Shown here in pieces: positions 47,291 to 55,988 of a DNA stretch of 64,000 bases. The stretch covers positions 388,647 through 452,646 of the forward strand of contig NZ_JADNRN010000002.1 in assembly GCF_015595035.1 (NCBI RefSeq), in the 5' to 3' direction. The notes under the pieces were generated by a model. That model was given only the letters and a program-made list of their open reading frames with translations. It searched no databases and was not told the origin of the DNA. Position 1 is the first letter of the stretch. Every line of letters starts with the position of its first letter. The translations under genes and the position numbers were made by a program. The DNA comes from Marinibium conchae (lineage in GTDB: Bacteria > Pseudomonadota > Gammaproteobacteria > Enterobacterales > Alteromonadaceae).

Positions 47291-49771
47291 TTACTTCGGG
47301 TTTATTTCGACATATACGCCTTTTACATTTTGCCCGCGATATTCAATGATGCTGGGTTGGCCGTCATCAATAAACTCGATATTAGCGAAGCCACTAGCCA
47401 TACTAATCACGCTGCTTCCAGCGGGAGTACCCTGGTTCTCAACTAGTTGCCCCTGTTCGCCGATATTGAAAAAGTAAGCGCGCTCAGAGTAATCGAGTAC
47501 ACGGTTACCGTCCTTATCGACCGCTTCTGCGCTAATCAGCCAACGATTACTTTCCACATGCTTAGCTTGCAAGTTAATCGTTTTAAATTTGCCGTGCTTT
47601 CCAATTAGATAAGTCACTTCATGTTCATCTTCGGCGACTTTTTTATTATTGCGAAAGCCTTCGACTTTGAGCTTATTAAGGCCGTTTTCAAACGGGACTT
47701 TCCATACTAATCCGCCGGCTGGAACCACTCCGGCTTGCTTATCTTTTTTGCCTAGTGACTTTCCGTCGAGGAAGAGTTCGGCGCTATCGGTATTACAATA
47801 AACGGTAACATCACGTCCTTCTTTGGGACCATTTCGATGTGTCCAAGTGTGAGACTCTATCCAGCAGAAGGGCTCTTTTTTCCAGTAGCTCGCAAACACA
47901 TAATAGGCATCTTTAAAGTTGCCCTCTCGATCAACCAAGCCCTTCATATTTGTATATGGCAATGGATTTAGGGGGCGCAATGGCGTGCCAAAATCTTTAA
48001 AGGCCCATTGTGCGTTGCCTGCAAAATCAGGCAGGTTTTCTGATACGTTTAAATGCCAATCAAAGAGGTCGACAATATAGTTAGAATTCCAGTCGCTGTC
48101 TTTTGCTACGCTTCTGACCACTGCCTGATTCACCGCTTCAGAAACCGATACCTGAGCACCTCGCAGGCCCTTTGAGCTGATTGGCGTTTCGGTGTGGCGA
48201 CCCACGTGGCTCGAACCACCGTATTCCATGTGAAGGAACGCTGGGTATTCTGCATGCGCATTCTTCAATGCCTCTTCGTATTGGTTATAGGAGCCACCAT
48301 ACCAACCCGCCCAAATTGAAGGTGAAAAAGAGTCAACGATGTCAGAACCTGGATAATACTTGCGAATAGACGTAAGACGATAAGGATCCATTTCTTTAGT
48401 CATGTCTTGCAGTTTTTGGAGGTAAGGATTGATTACTTCGGTGGCACCGCCGCCCGGGAAGTCTTCTTCCCAATAGATCTCATTGCCAAGTGACCAAAAT
48501 ACAATACTGGGGTGATTCATATTTTGTTTGACTTGCGCTTTCCATAGGTGCTCAGTATTTTTCTCCCACTCAGCGCCGCCTTTTCCGCCGCGACACCACG
48601 GAAGCTCATCCCAAATCAAAAGGCCGATTTCATTTGCCACTTTATACACTTCTGGATCTTGCGGATAGTGACCTAGACGCACAAAGTTAGCCCCCATATC
48701 TTTAATCATCTGCATATCTTGGCGATGTATTTCGTTCGGTAAAGCAGCGCCTAAACCTGCATGTTCTTCGTGGCGATGCGTACCGCGAATCAGCACCCGC
48801 TCTCCATTCAAAAAGAAGCCTTTGTGTGCTTTCATTTCAAACCAGCGATAACCAAAGTTGTCTATTTTATGATGAATTTCATTGCTTTGACTGTCTTGAA
48901 GGCTTAGTTTTAGCTGATAAAGATTGGGCTCATCCGGCGACCATAAAGCCGGTGACGCGAGTTTTGCAAAGTCGATTTTAGTCGAGTTTTTCCCTTTGCT
49001 CACCGTCACTTCTTGGGTTGTTGTTTGCAGCAGTTCACCGCTAGGCGAGATAATATCTGCTTTGAGGGTGTAGGTAGTATTTGCGTCAGCGTTGATGTCA
49101 ACACTTACCTGCGTTGTAGCTTCTTCGGCACTTACGCTAGGCGTTTTTATTGCCATATAGTCGATATAGGTTGTCGGTAAGCGCTTTAGGAAAACGTCTC
49201 TTGTAATTCCGCCAAACAAGAAAAAATCAGATTTTTGTGATGGGATAAGGTTAGGGTTGAAGCGGTTAGATACACGCACCATAAGTTCATTTTGACCTTT
49301 CGGTTTTACCAAGGGAGTTAAGTCGATAGTAAAGCCTATGTAGCCACCTACATGTTCACCCGCTAGTTTTCCATTCAAATACACTTGGGTTTCAAAGTTT
49401 GCACCTTCAAAATAAAGGTGCGTAAGCCCATCAAAACTGGTCGCCTCAAAACTTTTTTTGTACCAACTTGCATTGCGTCGATAGCCAGGAGTCGCGTCCA
49501 TTGTGTCGGTTGCGTTCCAAGTATGCGGTAAGCTTGTTTCTACCCAGTTTTTACTAGCGAGGGCATCAGCTAGATTTTTGTGATTCTCTTGCAGATACAG
49601 CCAATCACTATTGAAAGGGATGACTTGCTCTTTTGGCGCTGGCTTTGATGCAGCAGCATAAGTGCTTGTAACCGTCAGTAGTGATGATACCAAGAGCAAA
49701 ATAGCGTAAAGCCATCGAGATGTCCGTATATGTGAATGTCGTAAATAACGCTGTGGTTGTGCATTAGTCAT
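47291..49771 (-). CDS. Glycoside hydrolase family 2 enzyme (beta-glucuronidase or beta-galactosidase type)
   Basis: The 826-residue protein has a signal peptide (to about residue 42) and the GH2 layout: a sugar-binding domain, an immunoglobulin-like domain, a TIM barrel, and C-terminal sandwich domains of DUF4982 type. The acid/base Glu is E431 in S-L-G-N-E-I-Y. The nucleophile Glu is probably E516 in H-M-E-Y-G-G-S. The family uses both in retaining cleavage of beta-linked galactose, glucuronate or mannose. In this locus a beta-glucuronidase or a debranching beta-galactosidase would fit; the sequence does not decide. The ATG follows AGGAAGC. It lies 17 bases from the lyase gene before it. Confidence 0.88.
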   Translation of the reverse strand: MTNAQPQRYLRHSHIRTSRWLYAILLLVSSLLTVTSTYAAASKPAPKEQVIPFNSDWLYLQENHKNLADALASKNWVETSLPHTWNATDTMDATPGYRRNASWYKKSFEATSFDGLTHLYFEGANFETQVYLNGKLAGEHVGGYIGFTIDLTPLVKPKGQNELMVRVSNRFNPNLIPSQKSDFFLFGGITRDVFLKRLPTTYIDYMAIKTPSVSAEEATTQVSVDINADANTTYTLKADIISPSGELLQTTTQEVTVSKGKNSTKIDFAKLASPALWSPDEPNLYQLKLSLQDSQSNEIHHKIDNFGYRWFEMKAHKGFFLNGERVLIRGTHRHEEHAGLGAALPNEIHRQDMQMIKDMGANFVRLGHYPQDPEVYKVANEIGLLIWDELPWCRGGKGGAEWEKNTEHLWKAQVKQNMNHPSIVFWSLGNEIYWEEDFPGGGATEVINPYLQKLQDMTKEMDPYRLTSIRKYYPGSDIVDSFSPSIWAGWYGGSYNQYEEALKNAHAEYPAFLHMEYGGSSHVGRHTETPISSKGLRGAQVSVSEAVNQAVVRSVAKDSDWNSNYIVDLFDWHLNVSENLPDFAGNAQWAFKDFGTPLRPLNPLPYTNMKGLVDREGNFKDAYYVFASYWKKEPFCWIESHTWTHRNGPKEGRDVTVYCNTDSAELFLDGKSLGKKDKQAGVVPAGGLVWKVPFENGLNKLKVEGFRNNKKVAEDEHEVTYLIGKHGKFKTINLQAKHVESNRWLISAEAVDKDGNRVLDYSERAYFFNIGEQGQLVENQGTPAGSSVISMASGFANIEFIDDGQPSIIEYRGQNVKGVYVEINPK

Positions 49772-49788
49772 TATTTGCTTCCTAAGTA

Positions 49789-51147
49789 TTAATAAGTGCA
49801 GCTGCGAAACTTCGCATCATTACTCGGGGCTAAAGTGAAAGGGTAATCAAACAGCACGGCACACAAGGCTAACTGCTGTTCAGCTTGAGGTGATTTTTTT
49901 GCCAAGACTTTTAAAAAGGAGTCAATTCGACTGCTTACTTCGCTATCATCCTGATATGCTTTGTAGATAAAAAGGGCTGGGCTAACCAGCTTATAGTACT
50001 CAATTTTTTTCTCTTGTTTGCCGGGCCAGCATTTTTCGTTCGAGAGGTTTTCAATCGCAAAATCGAGGGCCTTCATAATTCGCTGGTCTGAATTATTGGG
50101 TTGTTGCCATAGGTCTATGTTGAGATGTTCGGCCATTCTAGCGTTGCTAGTCATACCCACTAAATTAAAAGCCGTGTAATTATATGGGCGAGTTCTTTTT
50201 AATTCATGAGGCTGTTTGCCGTCTTTGTTAATTTGACTGCTAATTCGCTGCTTTGTAAGGCTTGTCACTTGCGCCGCAATATCCTTAAAACCTAAGTGCA
50301 AGGCCAAACCGATTACAATACTGTCGTAAAATGTACCATGGTTGTTGCGCGCTTTTGCTTCATCTTGCCCATTCGCGCTCTCTAGCAACCACCCCAAAAA
50401 GATCGTATTCCACTCTGCGAATTGCTCTTCAAATGCTAGGTCAGTGTAGGGCTGTATTAGTACCGAAGCATCTAAAATACGATTGAGATTTCTAATTTCA
50501 ATAATACCGATGCCGCGGCCAGCAACTCTGCCCGGAATACTTTGTGCAAAGTTTAAATGAGGATTCATTTTGGTATCAGGTTCCAAAAACCAATGCGAAA
50601 TAAAGCGGCTTGCTTTGCGCGCGTACTTTTCCTCTTCGGTGAAATAGTACGCTAGCGAAAGCACGTGTGTCGCTGTTACTAGACGCTGAAACATTTTGTT
50701 GTCGGCACTTGGGCCACGAAAGGTTGGATTCGTTTCGCCGTCTTTTCTTATCCAAGGAAGACCGTTCTTTTTATTTTTATCGGGCCACCAGTAGGGCCCA
50801 ACACTGAAATAATCGTGAGGGTTTTTGCTTGCTGGGATCTCTGGGTTGCTTGTGACTGAATAGTATTTTTCTTTAAGTGCTTTGTCGGCGGCTGTAATAA
50901 TACGGTCTAGCGCTTCTTTAACCGACGCGTCACCGTTCTGAAATTTCGCTTTTGTTTTGGCCAAGTCACTCTCATCAAGCAACAACAGTTTAGCGGGTAT
51001 GTAATCCGACTGCAGAGCGGTGCTTGGTGCGTCTTCAACTGCCATCGCTGTGTGACAAAAGACCATACTGAGCGAGGTCATAAAAGCTAAGTGGCTGCGT
51101 TTAAGCACGCTGGTCAGTTTCTGCGAAATAGTTAGCATGGATTTCAT
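49789..51147 (-). CDS. Alginate-lyase-superfamily (alpha/alpha barrel) polysaccharide lyase
   Basis: From the ATG at 51147 the protein has 452 residues with a signal peptide ending A-M-A near residue 35. It shows the PF05426 alginate-lyase-type helical barrel: N-P-H-D-Y-F-S-V-G-P-Y-W-W-P-D near residue 105, G-R-G-I-G-I-I-E near 200, and A-R-N-N-H-G-T-F-Y-D with N268-N269-H270 as likely catalytic centre. A further Y-K-L near 385 follows. Lyases of this fold include alginate lyases and glucuronan lyases (families PL5 and PL38). No mannuronate-specific gene is nearby and glucuronate genes are, so a glucuronan-like substrate is the better guess. Its ATG overlaps the kduD stop (TGATG), so it is co-translated with it. 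The frame also opens at 51162. Confidence 0.8.
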   Translation of the reverse strand: MKSMLTISQKLTSVLKRSHLAFMTSLSMVFCHTAMAVEDAPSTALQSDYIPAKLLLLDESDLAKTKAKFQNGDASVKEALDRIITAADKALKEKYYSVTSNPEIPASKNPHDYFSVGPYWWPDKNKKNGLPWIRKDGETNPTFRGPSADNKMFQRLVTATHVLSLAYYFTEEEKYARKASRFISHWFLEPDTKMNPHLNFAQSIPGRVAGRGIGIIEIRNLNRILDASVLIQPYTDLAFEEQFAEWNTIFLGWLLESANGQDEAKARNNHGTFYDSIVIGLALHLGFKDIAAQVTSLTKQRISSQINKDGKQPHELKRTRPYNYTAFNLVGMTSNARMAEHLNIDLWQQPNNSDQRIMKALDFAIENLSNEKCWPGKQEKKIEYYKLVSPALFIYKAYQDDSEVSSRIDSFLKVLAKKSPQAEQQLALCAVLFDYPFTLAPSNDAKFRSCTY

Positions 51148-51920
51148 CAGCGTGCCATCCATCCGCCATCAACCAGTAAAATGTGACCGTTGACATAGTT
51201 GGAGGCTTGACTTGATAAAAATACTGCTGCTCCGGCTAAATCATCCGGTTGTCCCCATTTGCCGGTGGGAATACGTGCACTAATACTCGCGTTTCGCTCT
51301 TTATCATCACGTAGTTGCTGAGTATTGTCGGTTGCAAAGTAACCCGGGGCGATCGCATTAACTTGAATGTTACTGTTTGCCCATTCATTAGCTAGCGCTT
51401 TGGTTAACTGGCCTACCGCTCCTTTACTTGCTGCGTAAGCTGGCACTGTAATCCCGCCTGAGAATGTCAGCAATGAGGCGACGTTAATAATCTTGCCTGA
51501 ACCTTGCTCGAGCATCAATTTTCCGGCATTTCTGCAAAACTGGAAAACGCCATTTAGGTTTGTGTCGATTACGTGGTTCCAGTCATCGTCTGAGGTTTCG
51601 TGTGCTGGTGCGCGTCGGATAGTGCCGGCATTGTTGATTAAAATATCAAGCCGACCATACTCTTCAGCAACGATTTCAAACACTGCCTGTATTTGCTCAG
51701 GCTTACTTTGATCGCAAGCTATTGCGCGCGCTTTTTTACCTAGGGCATGAATCTCATCCTTTGTGCCCTGAAGGTTCGCTTCATTGGTTGCCGTTAAAAT
51801 CAGATCTGCGCCAGCGCTTGCAAGTGCAATTGCCATGGCTTTACCTAGGCCTCTGCTAGCACCACTTACGAGGGCAACTTTGCCCTCAAGTGAAAACATG
51901 TTGTGTAAATAGTCGCTCAT
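51147..51920 (-). CDS. kduD: 2-dehydro-3-deoxy-D-gluconate 5-dehydrogenase (KduD-like SDR)
   Basis: This 257-residue short-chain dehydrogenase has the dinucleotide motif S-G-A-S-R-G-L-G at residues 19-26, N-N-A-G near 94, and the catalytic Ser and Y-A-A-S-K near 145-160. KduD reduces 2,5-diketo-3-deoxygluconate to 2-keto-3-deoxygluconate in the breakdown of unsaturated uronates. The call rests on close overall likeness (for example M-F-S-L-E-G-K-V-A-L-V-S-G-A-S-R-G-L-G) plus the KduI gene in the same locus. Other SDRs of the gluconate 5-dehydrogenase group look similar. It lies 17 bases after the GH105 gene and overlaps the lyase gene. It acts in the cytoplasm. Confidence 0.88.
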   Translation of the reverse strand: MSDYLHNMFSLEGKVALVSGASRGLGKAMAIALASAGADLILTATNEANLQGTKDEIHALGKKARAIACDQSKPEQIQAVFEIVAEEYGRLDILINNAGTIRRAPAHETSDDDWNHVIDTNLNGVFQFCRNAGKLMLEQGSGKIINVASLLTFSGGITVPAYAASKGAVGQLTKALANEWANSNIQVNAIAPGYFATDNTQQLRDDKERNASISARIPTGKWGQPDDLAGAAVFLSSQASNYVNGHILLVDGGWMAR

Positions 51921-51937
51921 TTTCCTTCCTTATGCAG

Positions 51938-53326
51938 TTACTTTGTATTCATCCGATAAAGTTCAGAGGCTGCAAGTATCACGGCGCCGCTTCCATAAAG
52001 TTGCGTATCTTCTTTGGTGGCACTTCCTGGTGCGAAGGCTACTTGCTGCACATAGCCCACTTTACCGTTAGGATGGATGTTATTCACAATCGACGTCCAT
52101 GCATTCTTAATCGCCGGTTTAAAGGTTGCTTCATCAAGGTGGCCATTATTCACACCCCAGGCTAATGCATAGGCAAGCAAGCCAGTTGCACTGGTTTCGG
52201 AATGTGTGTCGGCATTTTTCTCTAACAAGGACGAAGGCCAACTGCCATCCTCCAGTTGATAATCGAGCAGGGTTTTGCTCATAGACGTGAACAGATCGAT
52301 ATAGTCTTGTTTTTTAGCGAAATCATCTGGCAAGTACGTTATTGTTCTGGCTAAACCTGCTAAGACCCAACCGTTTCCTCTGCCCCAAAAAATTGGACGT
52401 CCTTGATCATCCTTTCGTTCAAAGTAGCGACTGTCGCGCAAATATAACCCGTAGTCTTTATCGAAAAGGTATTCTGTCATCTCCCAAAATTCTTTGTCCA
52501 TGAACTCGAGGTACTTCGCATCGCCTGTCGTTTTCGACAAGTGAGCCATAACCGGTGGCGACATAAATACCGCATCAGCCCAACACCATCTGCTAGTACA
52601 ACGAGGGTCAGTGAAGTTTCTGAGCTCAAAGCGGTGTGTCTCCTTGTCGCTATTAACGAATTCAAGGCTCACTGTGCTTGGCTCTGCAACAACTTGGTCA
52701 AAATGCTCGATGGTGTCTGCGATCCTGTAATTACCTTGATATTTATTGAAGATAGATAAGTAAACATCGCCAACTGCATGATCATCGGCATGATATACGC
52801 GAGGTCCAAGCTGATAGTCGTTTAACTGTGATAGGTTCATCACAGTTTGGCGGTAGAGGTCTGAGTTACTTGCCTCAGCCCAATGCCACAGTCCTACATG
52901 CAAGGTCGCGTACATCCATCCGTTTGGAATACCACTAGGGCGCATCTCAGAGCGCATTTTGTTCGAACGAATATCAAATTGTGCTAGCTGCCATCCGGCA
53001 ACGGCTTCTACAACGCCTGATAGTGCTTCTGGATTCATTTCATCGCTGAACGTGTAACTAAGTTCGCTGGGCTGCGCATAATCAACTTTGTATATAACAT
53101 GTGGTACTTGCTGAGTATTTCGCGCCAAACTCGCTTTGTTTTTATTCGCTTCTGAGTTGTCACTAGCTGGGCTACTGGAAGCAGCAGAACTTGCCGAATC
53201 TTGTCCACAAGCAGAAAGGCCCAAAACGGTAGCCACTACTACCGATATGATCTTAAGCTTACCAATAGATACAGCTGCCTTTTTCGTCGTAAATTGTGTT
53301 GTTTTCATAACTTGCGCCTTATTCAT
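51938..53326 (-). CDS. Family GH105-type unsaturated glucuronyl/galacturonyl hydrolase, lipoprotein
   Basis: The 462-residue protein has a lipoprotein signal with L-S-A-C (Cys40) and then a Ser/Ala-rich spacer. The (alpha/alpha)6-barrel domain has W-Q-L-A near residue 112 and the catalytic-Asp motif Y-H-A-D-D-H-A-V-G-D near 178-187. Further markers are G-R-G-N-G-W-V-L-A-G-L near 315 and E-T-S-A-T-G-L-L-A-Y-A near 385. GH105 enzymes remove the 4,5-unsaturated uronate that a polysaccharide lyase leaves at the non-reducing end. It would free that residue in the periplasm for KduI. The gene leads the leftward operon. AAGGAA precedes the ATG. Confidence 0.88.
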   Translation of the reverse strand: MNKAQVMKTTQFTTKKAAVSIGKLKIISVVVATVLGLSACGQDSASSAASSSPASDNSEANKNKASLARNTQQVPHVIYKVDYAQPSELSYTFSDEMNPEALSGVVEAVAGWQLAQFDIRSNKMRSEMRPSGIPNGWMYATLHVGLWHWAEASNSDLYRQTVMNLSQLNDYQLGPRVYHADDHAVGDVYLSIFNKYQGNYRIADTIEHFDQVVAEPSTVSLEFVNSDKETHRFELRNFTDPRCTSRWCWADAVFMSPPVMAHLSKTTGDAKYLEFMDKEFWEMTEYLFDKDYGLYLRDSRYFERKDDQGRPIFWGRGNGWVLAGLARTITYLPDDFAKKQDYIDLFTSMSKTLLDYQLEDGSWPSSLLEKNADTHSETSATGLLAYALAWGVNNGHLDEATFKPAIKNAWTSIVNNIHPNGKVGYVQQVAFAPGSATKEDTQLYGSGAVILAASELYRMNTK

Positions 53327-53453
53327 TTTTATTCCTTTATGTGAAACCTATGCAGGGGCTTCGTTATATTTACCCAATATGCTATTTAGCAGTTTTGCTA
53401 TAAACAAGCAGTGCTTTACGGCAATGTCTGTAGTAAAGGAAAAGTTTATTTAT

Positions 53454-53474
53454 TTGGTAATGTGGCATTACCAA
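53454..53474. promoter_or_regulatory. Perfect 9-3-9 operator in the divergent promoter of the uronate locus
   Basis: TTGGTAATG (53454-53462), TGG and CATTACCAA (53466-53474) form a perfect palindrome. On the minus strand its core TGGTAATGCCA (53473-53463) differs by one base from the TGGTAAGGCCA at the two TonB-receptor promoters. On the minus strand TTACCA sits where those promoters have TTGACA, with TTTACT 17 bases on as -10. On the plus strand TATATT lies 17 bases after TGGCAT. It lies in the 271-base gap between the GH105 and DUF4861 genes, so it can control both. Confidence 0.7.
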
Positions 53475-53597
53475 TTTAGCTATAGTATATTGCTCTATAA
53501 AATATGTCTACGTTAAATTTTTACAATCTAGCAACATTATCGACTCATTTAATGCTGAAATGAATCACCAATTGCGAACTAAACGAGGATGAAAGTC

Positions 53598-54905
53598 ATG
53601 CTTAAAAGGCCTAGCCCAATACTTAAAAATCGAGCGCTATCACTCATATTGCTAAGCGCAACCTTGGGTTTAACTGCGTGTGGTGCAGATAGCAAGCATA
53701 CAAATAATGAAAGTAATGGGGTAGCGAATAAAGAACTCCAGCACGACTTCAGCATAAGTCAAAGCAGCACTTTACAAAGCCTCACTATTAGCAATCCACT
53801 CAATATGGCTCGCAAGGATGAGTTAGTTTTTATTGATTACACGAAGTTGCCGGCAGGAATCAGAATCGACAAAGACTTTGTGGTATTAGACGATACTACC
53901 GTACTCAAACATGAATGGGTTGAGCGTCCAAATAGCAACGACAAAAGCTTAGTAGTGCAAGTAGATTTGCACGCTAATGAAAGTAAAAATTTAGCATTTA
54001 TCACATTGAATAACGGTGCGAAAGCATCATCTTCAAGCCCCAAAGCTTATGCTGAATTAGCTGTTAGAGTAGGCGCTTCACTTGGTGATGATGAGCGCTT
54101 CAAAGGCGGTCAATACGTTCAAATGCAAAGCTTTACGCTACCGAACGATCACACTATTGGCAATAAGCTCTTCAAATACGAGGGCTTCGGTTGGGAATCG
54201 GAGCTTGCTGCTTATCGCTACTATTTTGATAATCGCGGGGCCATCGATGTTTTCGCCAAGCAAAAAGCCCAGTTAGCTTTAAAAAAAGTGGGTTTAGACG
54301 GCGGTGATTATCATGCTTTAGCCCCATGGGGTATGGATGTGTTAAAAGTCGGTGCTTCTCTCGGCTTAGGTGCAGTTGCGGCCAATACCGATGATGGCAT
54401 TGTAAAAGTGAGTCAATTCGATGCAAGTAGGGCAAAAGTTTTCAATGGCGCAGTATTTTCTGGAGTACTACTTGAAGCTGATGCCTGGCAAGTGGGTAAT
54501 GACACCTATGACTTAAATGCTACTTATCGAATTGCAGGTGGGCAAAGATTAACTGAAGTAATCGCAAAAGCTGGTTCTTTAGACAAGTGGGCCACGGGTA
54601 TTGTGGATCACAGCGTTGATACAATAGATAGCGAAAATACAATAGGTAAGTGGTGCTATCGAGCAAGTTTCGGAAAACAAAGTTTGAACGACGATAATCT
54701 TGGCTTAGCCCTTTTTTATGAATGCAGACAAAGCAAGCTCGACAATGACCTGAATATAGCCGTAAGCATAAATGCAAGCGAAGCTCACTATTACTTCTTA
54801 GCAGCTTGGGAAGCTGAGAACAAGATGTTTAGCGACATGCAAGGCTTTGTTAAATACCTAAATGAAGTACAGAATAATCTTAATAATCCAATATTGGTGA
54901 AATAG
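53598..54905 (+). CDS. DUF4861 family lipoprotein
   Basis: From the ATG at 53598 this 435-residue protein has a lipoprotein signal with L-T-A-C near residue 28. The remainder matches the DUF4861 family: Y-A-E-L-A-V-R near residue 150, K-Y-E-G-F-G-W-E-S-E-L-A-A-Y-R-Y-Y-F-D near 190-210, A-P-W-G-M-D-V-L near 240 and a W-C-Y-R segment near 350. Such proteins occur in polysaccharide loci with KduI and lyases, and no activity is established in what I know. It starts the rightward operon with kduI 25 bases later. An ATG nine bases earlier lies too close to the ACGAGG site to be favoured. Confidence 0.83.
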   Translation: MLKRPSPILKNRALSLILLSATLGLTACGADSKHTNNESNGVANKELQHDFSISQSSTLQSLTISNPLNMARKDELVFIDYTKLPAGIRIDKDFVVLDDTTVLKHEWVERPNSNDKSLVVQVDLHANESKNLAFITLNNGAKASSSSPKAYAELAVRVGASLGDDERFKGGQYVQMQSFTLPNDHTIGNKLFKYEGFGWESELAAYRYYFDNRGAIDVFAKQKAQLALKKVGLDGGDYHALAPWGMDVLKVGASLGLGAVAANTDDGIVKVSQFDASRAKVFNGAVFSGVLLEADAWQVGNDTYDLNATYRIAGGQRLTEVIAKAGSLDKWATGIVDHSVDTIDSENTIGKWCYRASFGKQSLNDDNLGLALFYECRQSKLDNDLNIAVSINASEAHYYFLAAWEAENKMFSDMQGFVKYLNEVQNNLNNPILVK

Positions 54906-54930
54906 CACCAGTTTACTCCCGGAGACGACC

Positions 54931-55761
54931 ATGGAATTTTTATTAACACCCGATCAAAACAGTTACAAAAGAATGACCAACGCAGAATTAGAGAAGGGCT
55001 TTGTGGTGCCTGAACTATTTGTTGCCGACCAAATAACGCTTACCTACACAGATGTAGATCGTGCTGTCGTCGGCGGCGTAATGCCCTTGAGTCAAACAGT
55101 GGTATTGCCCACACACAAGGAATTGGCTTCCGATTTCTTTTGTGAACGTAGAGAAGTTGGCGTAATTAATATTGGGTCAGCAGGGCAAGTAAGTGTTGAT
55201 GGCGTTGTGTTTGACATGGCTAACAAAGACAGCCTATACATCGGAAGAGGTAGCAAAGAAGTGTTGTTTACGAGCAAGGATGCGGCGCAACCTGCTAAAT
55301 TTTATATAGTTAGCTATCCTGCTCACACTGCTTTCCCGACAAAACTGATTGCACAGGCCGACGCCAATAAACTCGATTTAGGTGAGCAAGAGCAATCGAA
55401 CAAACGCGTAATATACCAGTCACTTTGTCCTAAGACTCTTGACTCCTGCCAATTGGTCATGGGCATTACTGAAATTGCGTCGGGTAATGTATGGAATACC
55501 AAGCCCCCTCATACCCATGCTCGCCGCACCGAAGTATATATGTATTTCGATATCCCAAGTCACGAACGAGTATTCCATTTTATGGGAGAGCCATCTAACG
55601 TCAGAGCGGTAGTAATGAAACCTGAAACCGCTATTGCTTCGCCAAGTTGGTCTATACACAGCGGCGTAGGCTCTACAAACTATACCTTCATTTGGGCTAT
55701 GGGTGGAGAGAACCAAGAGTTCGATGATATGGATCATCTAACTCTAGAAGATATCAGCTAA
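54931..55761 (+). CDS. kduI: 5-keto-4-deoxyuronate isomerase
   Basis: KduI turns 5-keto-4-deoxyuronate, formed after unsaturated uronate opens, into 2,5-diketo-3-deoxygluconate, the KduD substrate. The 276-residue protein is a double cupin. The metal ligands are H194 and H196 in P-P-H-T-H-A-R-R-T, E201, and H243 in S-I-H-S-G. They line up with the E. coli KduI zinc site. The N-terminal half has the M-P-L-S-Q-T-V region typical of the family. It is cytoplasmic. The CGGAG site lies well before the ATG. The receptor gene that follows has its own promoter. Confidence 0.96.
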   Translation: MEFLLTPDQNSYKRMTNAELEKGFVVPELFVADQITLTYTDVDRAVVGGVMPLSQTVVLPTHKELASDFFCERREVGVINIGSAGQVSVDGVVFDMANKDSLYIGRGSKEVLFTSKDAAQPAKFYIVSYPAHTAFPTKLIAQADANKLDLGEQEQSNKRVIYQSLCPKTLDSCQLVMGITEIASGNVWNTKPPHTHARRTEVYMYFDIPSHERVFHFMGEPSNVRAVVMKPETAIASPSWSIHSGVGSTNYTFIWAMGGENQEFDDMDHLTLEDIS

Positions 55762-55785
55762 TTGTAAATTTAAGGTTAAAATAAT

Positions 55786-55803
55786 TGGTAAGGCCACTTG
55801 ACA
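55786..55803 (+). promoter_or_regulatory. Operator-like element and -35 box of the locus TonB receptor gene
   Basis: TTGG-TAAGG-CCAC runs straight into TTGACA (55798-55803), with GACTAT after 17 bases as a possible -10. The core TGGTAAGGCCA (55786-55796) is identical to the one at 27719-27729, and the CCACTTGACA stretch is shared too. The leader to the receptor start is about 160 bases. Confidence 0.6.
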
Positions 55804-55988
55804 TTAAGGTGGTATTGAAGGACTATGGTGTAGGACGCATATCACTGAAGCGGCAACAAGCTGTTTAGAAAATTAAGGGTAGCACCGCGATGAACACAAC
55901 TAGTCGCATACAAGACTCCCACATTTTCGAATAAGGCAGCAAAAAGATCGTAACGCAGTGACGTACAAATAATTATTGGAGAATCACA

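Noticed and set aside
49789-51147. Reading the whole locus as an alginate utilization system
   Set aside because: No PL6, PL7 or PL17 genes and no DEH reductase are present, while GH105, KduI and the UxaC-UxuB-UxuA set point to glucuronate.
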